Positions 31,279-41,699 of a stretch of DNA of 64,000 bases are shown here, one piece after another. How positions within the stretch are numbered: the first letter of the stretch is position 1; every line of letters starts with the position of its first letter. Origin of the DNA: Chaenocephalus aceratus (taxonomy: Eukaryota; Chordata; Actinopteri; Perciformes; Channichthyidae); the NCBI GenBank assembly GCA_023974075.1, contig CM043785.1:20467169-20531168 (forward strand), given 5' to 3'. The position numbers and the translations under genes are program-made. The notes beneath the pieces are model-generated. The model worked only from the letters and a program-made list of their open reading frames with translations, was not told where the DNA came from and did not search any database.

Positions 31279-33647
31279 TCACACAGGATATAAAGCATTT
31301 ACAAGGGGACTGATTACAACAACACACTGCATATTTACAAGTTGATCACTGGCAAAAGTGGGTGAAGTTGGGGCAGAGTATGGCACCCTCTCTTCACCCA
31401 TGTCTGAGGGGCTGTGTTCGGCCAGTGACTGGTCCCTCGTCGCTCGCCAAGCGTTGACATGTCTTGGTAGGGAGTCTTGGTAGGGAGCCGGGCTGTGCTC
31501 CTCTCCAGAGATGTCACTGTCGATGTCAATACCCGCAAAAGTGTCTTCATTTCCCGCTGCTACTGCTGTCGATGCCGCCGCCGCTGCTTGCAGTGACTCT
31601 GTGAAGAGTAACCGAATGTCCGCAGCCTCCTTCAAAGAAGGATTATTCGCGTAAAATTTGTCCGCAGTTGCAGTGTTGTGACACATGAAATCACTAACTC
31701 TTTGGCGGTTGCCTTTGTCTTGAAACCTCTTCGCATTATCTGCGTGGACTGTGCGGAGGTCGGTGAAGTTAATGGGACCGTGGAGCCCCACATCAGCCCA
31801 GGCCAACCTCAGGGAGTAGGCAAGCTTCCTGAACGGGTTCTTCCCCTCTGTGTATAGAAAGTAACGGCTCTGGGTGCAGGTCAGCGTACCCTTGATTTCC
31901 AGCCACCTCTTCATCCATCCAAATTCTTCTACGGTGAGGTACAGCTGCGCTTCCCCGAACGCGTTGGCCGTCTTGTGGTTGCTTACCTGTTATGACAGAG
32001 TTAGAGAGTGTCAATACAATGTAAATCATGCATATAACTGCCAGAATAAATGCATTGATTAATAGCACTCACATGAACCAGGTAGCCGAAGGCAGTGCCA
32101 GTTGTATCCGCCTTTCGGACCTCGGCGTTGGTCATGTTGGAGTAGACCCCCGGACGATGGCCGTAAATGCAGCTCCAATGAAGAGTCATATAGCCATAGA
32201 GCAGGGTCCGGGTTGCGGTAGTCGGATTGCTGGCCATCACATCCAGGAGCTGAGGGATGCGAGTGGTGGTCGAATTCAAGCATGTCATTAGGTCGTTGTG
32301 GCTCGGCAGACCTTCCATCTTGTCACGCTTCACTTGCATCTGGTGAACAAGTACTTGTCTCTTCAGGGACTTCAATATTGCAACTACTTCCCGTTTGATT
32401 AAAATCATGTCGGTTTGGCTGAGCCTGCTCCCCTTGCACGGTGTGTCGGCCATGTACTTGAGAAAGTGTGATATATTCTTGATGTAGAAGTCGGAGGTCG
32501 TGACCTGAAGGCTTGACTTCATCAGGCTCCTGGACCACCCGCGTATCCTCTTGAGATCCCTCAAAAAGAGCCAGTCAGACAGGCGATTGAACCCGTGAGC
32601 CATGAAACTTAGGAACGACTTCACTCTGCTCAGTTTGGAAACTGTGTTTTCCTGGAGCCTCACTGGTGGGTCGATACCTGCATAATGCTCCCGGTATCCT
32701 TGAAGATACTCCTCTGTGAAATATAAACAGTACGTTAATGACAACACATCGTGTGTTACAGAAACTGCATGTGTCACATAGCCAACACACTTACCCATGA
32801 CCCGTGGGAATGTGATGTCCCGCATTATATTTCCCCGGCCCCTGCCCCGGAACCAGGGGGAATGGATGGGAGGGGAGGTTGACGAGGCCTCGGTATGCAT
32901 GGATGCAGGCTCTGAGGAGCTGGTTGAATGTGTGTGAGAGCCAGTGGGGGACTCGCTGCAGGCGGGAATGGGAGACTTGCTGCAGGAGGGACGTTTCGAC
33001 TTGGACAGCCTCGTTGGTGTCGACTCTGTTCGGGGTCGTTTCTTCAGAATGACCCGCTCTCGTTCCTCCCCATCGAACGCGGGCATGTCCCCGGCCCGCT
33101 GATCCATCCTCTGTCGCTTGTGCTTTATCCTCTGCTGCAACTTGCAGCGCAGGGATTTCACCTCAGCAGCATATATGTCCCGCTGAGCCCTCACTGCGTT
33201 TGCCTCCAGCCTCCATTCTTTGCAGTCCGGGTTGTCACATTCATTCACCGGGGACAAGGGTGGAGGTTGTGACAGTATATCGTCGTCTGCCATCGTGTCA
33301 ACAGCCCAAGCGGTAATCATTTCTATGGTGGGGTTTGTCATTCGGAGTTCATAAAGCTCCTTCTTGGCCACTGTCATTTTCAGTTTATTTTGAACCACAT
33401 GTAGTTCCTCCCGGGCCAGCTCAACATGGTCTCTGGCCAAGTGGCGATCCAGCCTTGTGCCGCGGTATTCGCATCCCAGAATGGTACAGGGATGGAGCCT
33501 AATGTTGGTCCGTCCGTTGGCCAGCAGAATTTTTCTTTCAACCAAGTTACGCACACCATGGCGCCTCTGCAGGTGCTTGCTCAGGGCGAGGTAGGAACTA
33601 TTACAGATCGGACAACGGACCGCCATCCGACCTGTATTCTTGAGCAT
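31279..33647 (-). CDS. Crypton-like tyrosine recombinase, three exons
   Basis: Exons 33647-32795, 32713-32073 and 31986-31279 (introns 81 and 86 bp, GT...AG) join in frame to about 733 codons with no stop. Exon 1 holds two C2H2-like fingers (CPICNSSYLALSKHLQRRHG; C..LGCEYRG..LDRHLARDH), an acidic/coiled region and a basic S/P-rich linker. Exon 2 is an SAM-like all-helical DNA-binding region ending in GHRPGVYSNMT, whose R fits catalytic Box I. Exon 3 has HKTANAFGEAQLYLT (catalytic K candidate), FTDLRTVHA (Box II R; the usual H is T) and FMCHNTATADKFYA with the H and nucleophile Y. Such proteins cut and join DNA through a phosphotyrosine. ATG at 33647 or 33626 is likely; 33647 is taken. It sits alone between satellites. 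Confidence 0.8.
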
Positions 33648-33894
33648 TTCGGTACCGGGAAATGTCACCAGAATCGTGGGTAAAAAAGAAGGAAGCGTGA
33701 AAAGACTCACGAAAGATGCACTCAGTTTATTTTCAAATCGGTGTTTGTTTTCATTTGCATCATGGTGCGGTGTCCCATTTAGGCACTCGTTAGGCGGGCA
33801 GAGATCCCTGTAATCTCCCCTCACGTTCCTCCAGAGTCTGGTTCTCACAAAGGATACCCGACAGTTTCGGGTACGACAACGTGGGGATAGCAGT

Positions 33895-34378
33895 ACCCTC
33901 CGGGCGTTCCGTCCCCCAGGGGAGGCATTGAACCCCTCTCACCTGCTCCCGGAGGAGGCAGGGGAGTCAGGTACCCAGAGGGTGGACGGCCAGGGCGAGG
34001 CCGCCACACCGCGCTGGAGTCAGGGTCCCGGTGAGGCGCAGGACGGAGCACCCGGCAGTAGCCTCCAGCAGACCCCCGCACGGTTCCCTCGTCCCTCGGA
34101 AGGGGTGGAGAGGCGGGTGTTTTCATCTGCTGGCGGGTTGCCGGGGGAACAGTATCCTCCGGGGAGGCATTGAACCCCTCTCACCTGCTCCCGGAGGAGG
34201 CAGGGGAGTCAGGTACCCAGAGGGTGGACGGACAGGGCGAGGCCGCCACACCGCGCTGGAGTCAGGGTCCCGGTGAGGCGCAGGACGGAGCACCCGGCAG
34301 TAGCCTCCAGCAGACCCCCGCACGGTTCCCTCGTCCCTCGGAAGGGGTGGAGAGGCGGGTGTTTTCATCTGCTGGCCA
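33895..34378. repeat. 242-bp direct duplication upstream of recombinase gene
   Basis: CATTGAACCCCTCTCACCTG at 33926 and 34168 starts two nearly identical 242-bp copies. The pair lies about 250 bp upstream of the recombinase start, so it could contain promoter sequence (inference). It is GC-rich. Confidence 0.9.
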
Positions 34379-35030
34379 GAGTCAGAAAAAGTATAAGTTA
34401 ACTTTTTGGAAGAACCATAGAAAAGGGTGAAAATGGATAAATTGTATCCGAAAATAGTGTTCCATAAGGCGGGTAGAGTCCCCTGACAACTCCCCTACCT
34501 TCCTCCAGAGTCAGAAAAAGTACAAGTTAACTTTTTGGAAGAAACCATAGAAAAGGGTGAAAATGGATAAATTGTATCCGAAAATAGTGTTCCATAAGGC
34601 GGGTAGAGTCCCCTGACAACTCCCCTACCTTCCTCCAGAGTCAGAAAAAGTACAAGTTAACTTTTTGGAAGAACCATAGAAAAGGGTGAAAATGGATAAA
34701 TTGTATCCCAAAATAGTGTTCCATAAGGCGGGTAGAGTCCCCTGACAACTCCCCTACCTTCCTCCAGAGTCAGAAAAAGTACAAGTTAACTTTTTGGAAG
34801 AACCATAGAAAAGGGTGAAAATGGATAAATTGTATCCCAAAATAGTGTTCCATAAGGCGGGTAGAGTCCCCTGACAACTCCCCTACCTTCCTCCAGAGTC
34901 AGAAAAAGTATAAGTTAACTTTTTGGAAGAACCATAAAAATGGGTGAAAATGGATAAAATGTATCCCAAAATAGTGCCCCTTGAGGCGGGTAGAGTCCCC
35001 TGACAACTCCCCATGACTTCCTCCAGAGAC
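34379..35030. repeat. Satellite array 5, about 129-bp unit
   Basis: AGAGTCAGAAAAAGTA(C/T)AAG begins five units near 34378, 34507, 34637, 34766 and 34895, each containing AAGGCGGGTAGAGTCCCCTG. Confidence 0.94.
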
Positions 35031-35519
35031 CAGTTTGAAAACTTAAAGTTTTTTGAGAACCAGGATTGGGGGTCCTATTGGCAACAATTTCATCCGATCC
35101 AAAGTGCTCCTGAGGCGGATACATTCCTCCATGATTTCCCCATCATGTGAAAATAGCTCGTTTTTTTCTAAGTGCTCTCAAAAACCGGGTTTCCGATTTC
35201 GTGCAGATGGTAGCTTGGAAAAGATGAATGAATTTTTTGGACGGAGGAGGGGAGCTCTGGTTTCCCCTCTCCGTTGTAAATTGCAACGGGGGAGTGGAAA
35301 AGTGTCCGGGGCTTCGTCCCGAAGCGCCGAAGACTTGACCCCCTCCCCCGTTGGCACTTTTTCCCCGTTTTTCCAGAATTTTCAAAAACTTCATTTTTGA
35401 CTATTTTAACATATAATTGACCGTTTTCTTTACTTTTTTTTGCTTTCCACGGGTGGGGACGCATGGCAGGCCGCCCATGAGCTTCCAAATTCGGCCTGGA
35501 ACCTCCGGGAATTATGGGT
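35031..35519. other. Unique spacer
   Basis: No gene. CCCTCCCCCGTTGGCAC at 35341-35357 is shared with the junction sequences at 23998, 25388 and 36728. Confidence 0.6.
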
Positions 35520-36721
35520 TAAGCTCCATATACTGACGACTCCCATTAAAAATGCATGAAATGTACAGGAATCTGTCCATTTCAATCACATTCGATGACC
35601 CCATTAAAAATGCATGAAATGTACAGGAATCTGTCCATTTCAATCACATTTGATGACCGGTCCAGGGTGACTTTGTTACCCAGGAATTAGTGTCTGAAAG
35701 CTGGGGAAGATTACTTTAAATGCAGGGTACACATGGCTGCATTACCCAGCAATTAGTGTGTGAAAGCTGGGTAAGTTTGATGTGAATTTAAGCAAGATAT
35801 GGCCCTTTCAAACACCCCATTAAAAATGCATGAAATGTACAGGAATCTGTCCATTTCAATCACATTCGATGACCCCATTAAAAATGCATGAAATGTACAG
35901 GAATCTGTCCATTTCAATCACATTTGATGACCGGTCCAGGGTGACTTTGTTACCCAGGAATTAGTGTCTGAAAGCTGGGGAAGATTACTTTAAATGCAGG
36001 GTACACATGGCTGCATTACCCAGCAATTAGTGTGTGAAAGCTGGGTAAGTTTGATGTGAATTTAAGCAAGATATGGCCCTTTCAAACACCCCATTAAAAA
36101 TGCATGAAATGTACAGGAATCTGTCCATTTCAATCACATTCGATGACCCCATTAAAAATGCATGAAATGTACAGGAATCTGTCCATTTCAATCACATTTG
36201 ATGACCGGTCCAGGGTGACTTTGTTACCCAGGAATTAGTGTCTGAAAGCTGGGGAAGATTACTTTAAATGCAGGGTACACATGGCTGCATTACCCAGCAA
36301 TTAGTGTGTGAAAGCTGGGTAAGTTTGATCTGAATTTAAGCAAGATATGGCCCTTTCAAACACCCCATTAAAAATGCATGAAATGTACAGGAATCTGTCC
36401 ATTTCAATCACATTTGATGACCGGTCCAGGGTGACATTGTTACCCAGGAATTAGTGTCTGAAAGCTGGGCAAGATTACTTTAAATGCAGGGTACACATGG
36501 CTGCATTACCCAGCAATTAGTGTGTGAAAGCTGGGTAAGTTTGATGTGAATTTAAGCAAGATATGGCCCTTTCAAACACACCTCACAACTCCCATCAAAA
36601 GTGATTGAAATGTACAGGAATCTGTCCATTTCATTCACATTTGACGACCCGAGCAGGGTGACTTTGTTACCCAGGAATAAGTATCTGAAAGCCGGGGAAG
36701 ATTACTCAGGGTATACAGGAC
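35520..36721. repeat. Satellite array 1b, 274-bp unit
   Basis: AACACCCCATTAAAAATGCA recurs at 35811, 36085 and 36359. The unit shares TGTACAGGAATCTGT, TTACCCAGGAATTAGTGT and CAGCAATTAGTGTGTGAAAG with array 1 on the other side of the recombinase gene, in the same orientation. Confidence 0.94.
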
Positions 36722-37167
36722 TTTCACCCTCCCCCGTTGGCACTTAGCCGTTTTTCGAGAATCATCCATACTTCCATAACATGAGACCCCCGAACCCCGG
36801 AATTAAGCACTCCCCAACGGACTAAACCCAGATGTTCACACCCTCCAGAACTTAATGCCCCTGGTGAGTCAGAAAAGAGGTGTATTTTGTGGTTCTTTAT
36901 CGTCCGCTCATCGGCACCCATAGTCGGCCTCTTTCACAGCAGCAGCACCCACCCTCCATGGAGGGTATTCTCGTGCCCCTGGCAACACTTGAAGGGGGTG
37001 TATTTTGCGGTGCTTTATCGTCCGCCCATCGGCACCCATAGTCGGTCCAGTCGCTGACAGGTACTTGACATCGGAGGTTGACATCGCATTTCCATTGAGC
37101 GGACATGCGTACATCTGAAGGGCAAGTTCCACGGTACCCTCCGTCTCTAAGGCTGACATTTGCCTTA
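36722..37167. repeat. Right edge of block: junction sequence and array 4 units
   Basis: 36703-36770 repeats the junction sequence (CAGGGTATACAGGACTTTCA to GAGAATCATCCATA) that precedes each internal head unit, but here it runs into unique sequence. Two array 4 units follow, then about 110 unique bases to the block end. Confidence 0.8.
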
Positions 37168-38269
37168 CACAACAAACTGTCGTTGAGGATCAGGAACAGT
37201 CAGTATGGGAGCTGTGGTAAACCTTCTTTTTAACTCATTAAAAGCCTCCTCGGTCCTGAGGCCCCACACAAAGTTAACCCCTGGTGAGGTCAGTGCATGA
37301 AGGGGAGCAGCAACAGAGCTAAAGTTCCTAATAAATCGTCTGTAGAAGTTAGCAAACCCCAAAAACTGATGTACCTTCTTCCTATTGGTGGGGGTGGCCC
37401 AGTCTGCCACTGCACTGACCTTTTCAGGGTCCATCAGGATTTGTCCAGGAGAAATGATGAACCCCAGGAATGAGACAGTTGATGCATGGAACTCACACTT
37501 CTCTGCTTTTACGAACAGGTGATTATCCAGTAGGCGCTGTAGTACTTGGTGGACATGTTGCACATGATTCTCCTTATCAGGAGAGAAGATTAAAATGTCA
37601 TCCAAATACACAAAGACAAACACGTTCAAAAACTCCCTCATTGACCAGCGCCTGGAAAACTGCTGGGGCGTTAGTTAACCCGAAAGGCATTACGAGGTAC
37701 TCGTAATGTCCTGTTGGGGTATTAAATCCAGTTTTCCACTCACCCCCCTCCCTTATTCTTACCAGATGATAAGCGTTGCGTAAATCCAGTTTTGTGAACA
37801 CTTTAGCATCCTGCAATAGGTCAAAAGCAGAGTCAATGAGAGGGAGGGGGTATCTGATTTTTACCGTGATGTCATTCAGTGGACTGTAATCGATGCAGGG
37901 ACGGAGAGAACCATCTTTTTTCTTCACAAAAAAGAAGCCCGCTCCGGCAGGAGAGGAATACGGTCGGACGAGTCCTGCCTTGAGTGAGGTGTCGATGTAA
38001 TCCTTCATGGACCCCTTTTCTGGAGCTGGGAGGGAGTACAGACGGCCCTTAGGAATCGTGGATCCTGGCAACAAATCTATAGCACAATCATAAGGCCGAT
38101 GGGGTGGTAGTGCACTCGCCCTAGCTTTACTAAAGACTTCCTTTAGATCATGATAACATGTGGGGACCTTTGATAAATCAGGGTAATCAGAATAATAGTC
38201 AGAAAGAGGTTTGTTGTGACAGTCTGCTTTAGAAGTGGAGATTTTCCTCAGTATCAACTTACTCTGATC
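37168..38269 (-). pseudogene. Gypsy reverse transcriptase
   Basis: Starts after the hAT-like insertion with [21 protein letters not shown], then [62 protein letters not shown] with a catalytic [15 protein letters not shown] and FVYLDD with the other two aspartates. Between FQALVN and REFLN eight bases are missing compared with the second Gypsy copy at 60960, shifting the frame near 37625. The segment continues to [20 protein letters not shown], where the 14.7-kb block begins. Confidence 0.92.
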
Positions 38270-38277
38270 GTGTACAC

Positions 38278-39643
38278 TAGGGATGTGCATCTCCATCACT
38301 GAGGCCGATGCGATGCGCATCTCGATACGTTGCCACGATACGATACATTTGAAACACCAGGCGATGCGATACGATACGATTCACCCCTGTTGCGATACAG
38401 TTCGATACGATTTGATTCAACATTATGCGATTCGGTGCGATACGATGCGATTCAACACGATGCAAAAATAATGATACTTCAATATGGTACGACATGAGGA
38501 TTTTTGTTTTATTCCTTAAATGCAGCAAATCATACATTAACAAAAAAGTGCTTTACATATTTGTTACTGCACATCCCATCATGCCGTTTATTTTTTTACC
38601 TTTAAAAGCTCTCCAGAGTACAGTACAATTGTATAACACCTCACAGTTAAACAATGTAAGGATGCATTGCTCATGATTAACAATGTGCAAATAACAGCTA
38701 CCATAGTGCAATGCCCATACAGCTGCCAGCCTGATGTGCTTAACACTCATACAGAGGCTGACTCACCAGTGAGCAGAAAGCAGTGGGTTCTATAGGAACA
38801 ATAAAGAACACAAATAACCTTTCACAAACAGGTATTTCATAACTGCTTACAGTGAGGAAGACATTTAAATTATTATTGGCCGTCACAGGCTGCTGTAAAC
38901 TAAACACCACTCTCTCTGACAGAACACCTCACTGAGTGATTTAACTCATGTCTAACTTCCAGGTTTCTCTTTTCAGCCGCAGACCCCATGTCGCCTCTTT
39001 ATGTGCGTCGCTAAGTTCCTCGTACTACTTTAAAGCGGCTCGGCATCGTTAACAATTTGAGAGCGATTTTTCAAGTTGACCGTCTGTAGTATATAGTGCC
39101 GCGCACATATACCATCAGGACGTTACTGATGAGGTGCGGCTGCGGAGTGATACTGTGTGTATGCAAGCCCACATCTAGGACGGATCTATGTATCATGGCT
39201 GTGGACCTGTGAAGTAATAAAGATACCTCATACATACGGATACCTTATTACTCTCCATGACCTGCGGTCAACTATATAGCATAAAGGACTATTACAAGAT
39301 CTTGAACAATCCGAAGTGTTGCCAAACGTTTGATTTGTAGGTATTTTTCGGTGCGCTGTGTTTCTCTTTCTCCTCAACTTCCGTGTGTGTTGATAACTGA
39401 GACTCTCGGCCTCCGTAGTGGCGAAGCAAATATCAAAGATCGTCTCTGCTGAGCAATGACAAGATGAGGGGATTTTGAATCGTTTTTTTTACCGATGCAA
39501 AGACGCTACGCAATCGATGCATCGCGAGTTCAATCCGGTTCAACCCAAACTGTAGCCGATGTGCACTCTTTCAACCGGTGCACTCGCATCTTGAACGTGT
39601 ATGCCGGTGCACCGATGCGAATCGGTGAATCTTAACATCTCTA
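38278..39643. mobile_element. hAT-like non-autonomous element with 8-bp TSD
   Basis: Flanked by GTGTACAC at 38270-38277 and 39644-39651. Ends TAGGGATGTGC and, inverted, TAGAGATGTTA. The first 200 bases are rich in CGATACGAT/GCGATTC-type repeats, and the far end has GATGCATCGCGAG and CCGATGCGAATCGG motifs. No transposase. The 8-bp duplication and TAG(G/A)GATGT ends fit the hAT superfamily. It lies in Gypsy between protease and RT, and the Gypsy frame context resumes on both sides. Confidence 0.85.
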
Positions 39644-39651
39644 GTGTACAC

Positions 39652-40165
39652 ACTTCTGTTTACACAACATTCCCCACTCTTGTACTTTCCCTGACCGCCA
39701 ATCAATGACAGGATTGTGCAAAAGTAACCAAGGGTAACCTAAAATGATCGGGTGTTGAGCTGATTTGAACACATGAAAAACTATGTTCTCAACATGAGTG
39801 TCATTGATTGTCATTTTTACAGGTGTGGTGCAATGAGTCACTGTGAATAGTAGGCGCCCATCTAACGCGTTTGCTTTTAACGGCGAAGGTAATGGCGTCA
39901 AGGTCAGTTTAAGCCTAAGAGCTAGCTCTTTATCCAAAAAACTCTCATCGGCTCCAGAATCTACAAGTGCCCCCTGTTCAATTACCTGATTACCTTCACA
40001 TAGCATAACTTGAGTTAATGTGCGTGGAGGGAAGTCAAAAAAGTCAGATTGGCTCACCAGTGTCTTCCCTTTCACCGGCGAGCCTGTTCTTTTACTGGAC
40101 ACATGGCTTGTTGATGCCCCTGTTGACCGCAGTAGAAACATCTTGCCTCCACTAGGCGGCGACAT
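39652..40165 (-). pseudogene. Gypsy aspartic protease
   Basis: ALVDSGADESFLD carries the catalytic D of a retropepsin, followed by LDGRLLFTVTH, a VENIVFHVF strand and HPIILGYPWLLLHNPVIDWRSG. The frame overlaps the 3' end of gag by about 90 bp in another frame. It ends at a TAG created at the hAT-like insertion boundary. Confidence 0.9.
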
Positions 40166-41090
40166 CGTTCCTCCGGTGAGATTCTGGCCGTGCCGAGCTG
40201 CATCGGCTCCGCCGAGTCAATGGGGGGCGCTGTGGCCTCTGAAGCAGGTGACGAGCCGAATGATGTCCTCCGGACAGGATGAACAGCTGTTGAGAACCCT
40301 CTGGTTCCGCTGGACGAAACGGCAGTCTTCTGTCTTTCTCTATCTCTCTCACAGATGCGATTGTCAATCTTAATAGCAGCCGCTACCATACTTTCTAAGT
40401 CTGTGGGAGGATCCATAAGCAATAAATGATCCTTAATTTTCTCTGATAGTCCGTTCCGAAATATGTCCCTTAACCCTGAATCATTCCAATCGCAATCAAT
40501 AGCCATAGTGCGGAACTCTACAGCTGGTGTGTGATGTGCAAACACTCTTTTAAATGAGTGGATGAACTGAGAGACAGAGTTGCAAGTTGCAGAATTTTTC
40601 TCCCACTCCGCCGTAGCCCATGCAACCGCACGGCCGGACAGATGAGAAATGATAAATGCAATCTGAGCATAATCAGAGCTATATATGTAGGGCATTAACT
40701 TAAGTGTAGATCACACTGAGTCAGAAAGGATCTACAGTCATTGGAATCTCCGGAAAACTTATCTGGAGGGGCCAAGCGAGGCAACGGGACAGCATGAGAT
40801 CCAGAAAGCGGCGCCGCTGTAGTAGGAGGGGCTGCCAGCTGTTGAGGATGAGCCGCAGCATCAGGTAATGCCGGAGCAGTGGCACCGGCGTCCAGGCGTG
40901 CCAGCACACGATGCACCGCGTCCGCCATGTCGCTGATTTGGGTGTTGAGCGAGGCTTGGAGTCCATGTTGCTGCTCCGCCAGGTCCCTCACTGCCTGGTG
41001 TATGACAGAGAACTTCTCCTCATGATGGTGTAGACGTTCGTCCTGAAGTCGTATCGCTGTTTTAACTGGTTCTGCATCTGCTAATTCCAT
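40072..41090 (-). pseudogene. Gypsy gag with CCHC knuckle
   Basis: Starts MELADAEPVK at the ATG at 41090, has a coiled region (RLQDERLHHHEEKF), a proline/alanine linker, and LAPPDKFSGDSNDCRSFLTQCDLH. A one-base shift near 40700 leads to the capsid-like part (AFIISHLSGRAVAWATAEW) and a knuckle CFYCGQQGHQQAMCPVK. About 20 residues usual between the HTPAVEF and TMA blocks in relatives (see 59455-59500) appear deleted. Confidence 0.9.
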
Positions 41091-41108
41091 GTTTTGGCCA
41101 GATTGTAC
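41091..41108 (-). promoter_or_regulatory. Primer binding site region
   Basis: Immediately inside the 5' LTR the minus strand reads GTACAATCTGGCCAAAAC. The second Gypsy at 58888 has TTACGATCTGGCCAAC at the same place, so the shared ATCTGGCCAA is the likely tRNA primer match. The tRNA was not identified. Confidence 0.5.
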
Positions 41109-41550
41109 TGTTAGGGCTGTACAAGGGCGTGGAATCAAATGCACGATGCAGAGACAAACAAAGTATCAAAATAAAGTGTTTTAATGTAGTCAGGTCATAA
41201 CACACTGAATACATAAAGCAACACAACAAAAACTACTAATACACTAATCTAACTCTATGGACGATAACTCTGTGGACAACGACAAAAGGATCTTACGCTG
41301 GAAGGCTTGGAACACACAAGACAATCTGGCAACGAGACAGGGGAAGACGAGAACTATATATACTAGACAGACAACACCAGGTGAAGACAATTAGACAATC
41401 ACAACCGTGGGAAAATAGACAAGGCAGGAAAACATACTTTAGACACATGAGGGTAGACAAGACTATCAAACTAAAACAGGAACCTATCTAAACACATAAC
41501 ATGAAACCGAAACTAGGGAACAGTCTTAGCAGAGCCGTCTACGCACAACA
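41109..41550 (-). repeat. Gypsy 5' LTR
   Basis: 442 bp, TG...CA ended, partner of 20205-20630. Followed by the AGGCT duplication at 41551-41555. Confidence 0.92.
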
Positions 41551-41699
41551 AGGCTTCCTCCACTGGCACTCAACATCTGTGGAGCTGATCTGCCACATGG
41601 CAAATGTTGCCAATGCTGCAGCGTGGCTGCATTTGTACATCCCCCGTGCACAATCACAGACAGCGCTCTGCATCGCGCCATCGTCTCCCATGCAGATCT
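41551..41699 (-). pseudogene. SWIM zinc finger exon, 5' part of split YqaJ gene
   Basis: On the minus strand a pyrimidine-rich acceptor (ATTTTTACAG) at about 41700 opens an exon encoding ICMGDDGAMQSAVCDCARGM followed by YKCSHAAALATFAMW and TDVECQWRKP. The C-x-C-x6-C-x-H pattern is a SWIM-type zinc finger. The frame enters the AGGCT duplication and continues in the same frame at 20204 into the nuclease remnant. In fish genomes this SWIM-YqaJ order is a recurrent family. Confidence 0.8.

Larger units (their letters stand above)
22490..37167 (-). mobile_element. 14.7-kb recombinase-encoding satellite block inserted in Gypsy pol
   Basis: Pol reads ...RQFVV up to 37168 and resumes with EVDAS at 22489, so the block interrupts two adjacent codons. 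At most 2 bp (CA, plus sense) are shared by both edges. The block starts ATACTCTAGGGACCAG at 22491 and ends GCTGACATTTGCCTTA at 37167. It contains six tandem arrays, a three-exon tyrosine recombinase gene on the minus strand, and three copies of a terminal-type sequence with an 11-bp palindrome. The ends show no long inverted repeat. A precise insertion plus a tyrosine recombinase is what a Crypton-like element would give; that the whole block moved as one unit is inference. Confidence 0.7.
20205..41550 (-). mobile_element. Ty3/Gypsy chromovirus, complete but twice interrupted
   Basis: Minus-strand element with both LTRs, a 5-bp duplication, gag, protease, RT, RNase H, integrase and chromodomain. 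The 21.3-kb span is due to two inserted pieces: a 14.7-kb recombinase/satellite block in pol and a 1.37-kb hAT-like element between protease and RT. Without them it would be about 5.3 kb, normal for the family. Several frameshifts, a nonsense codon and small deletions make it inactive. It inserted into the coding exon of a SWIM-YqaJ gene. Confidence 0.92.

Noticed and set aside
22490..37167. Treating the block as part of the Gypsy element (for example captured cargo between RT and RNase H)
   Set aside because: It splits adjacent codons of one polyprotein and contains stops and an independent intron-containing gene, so it must be a later insertion.
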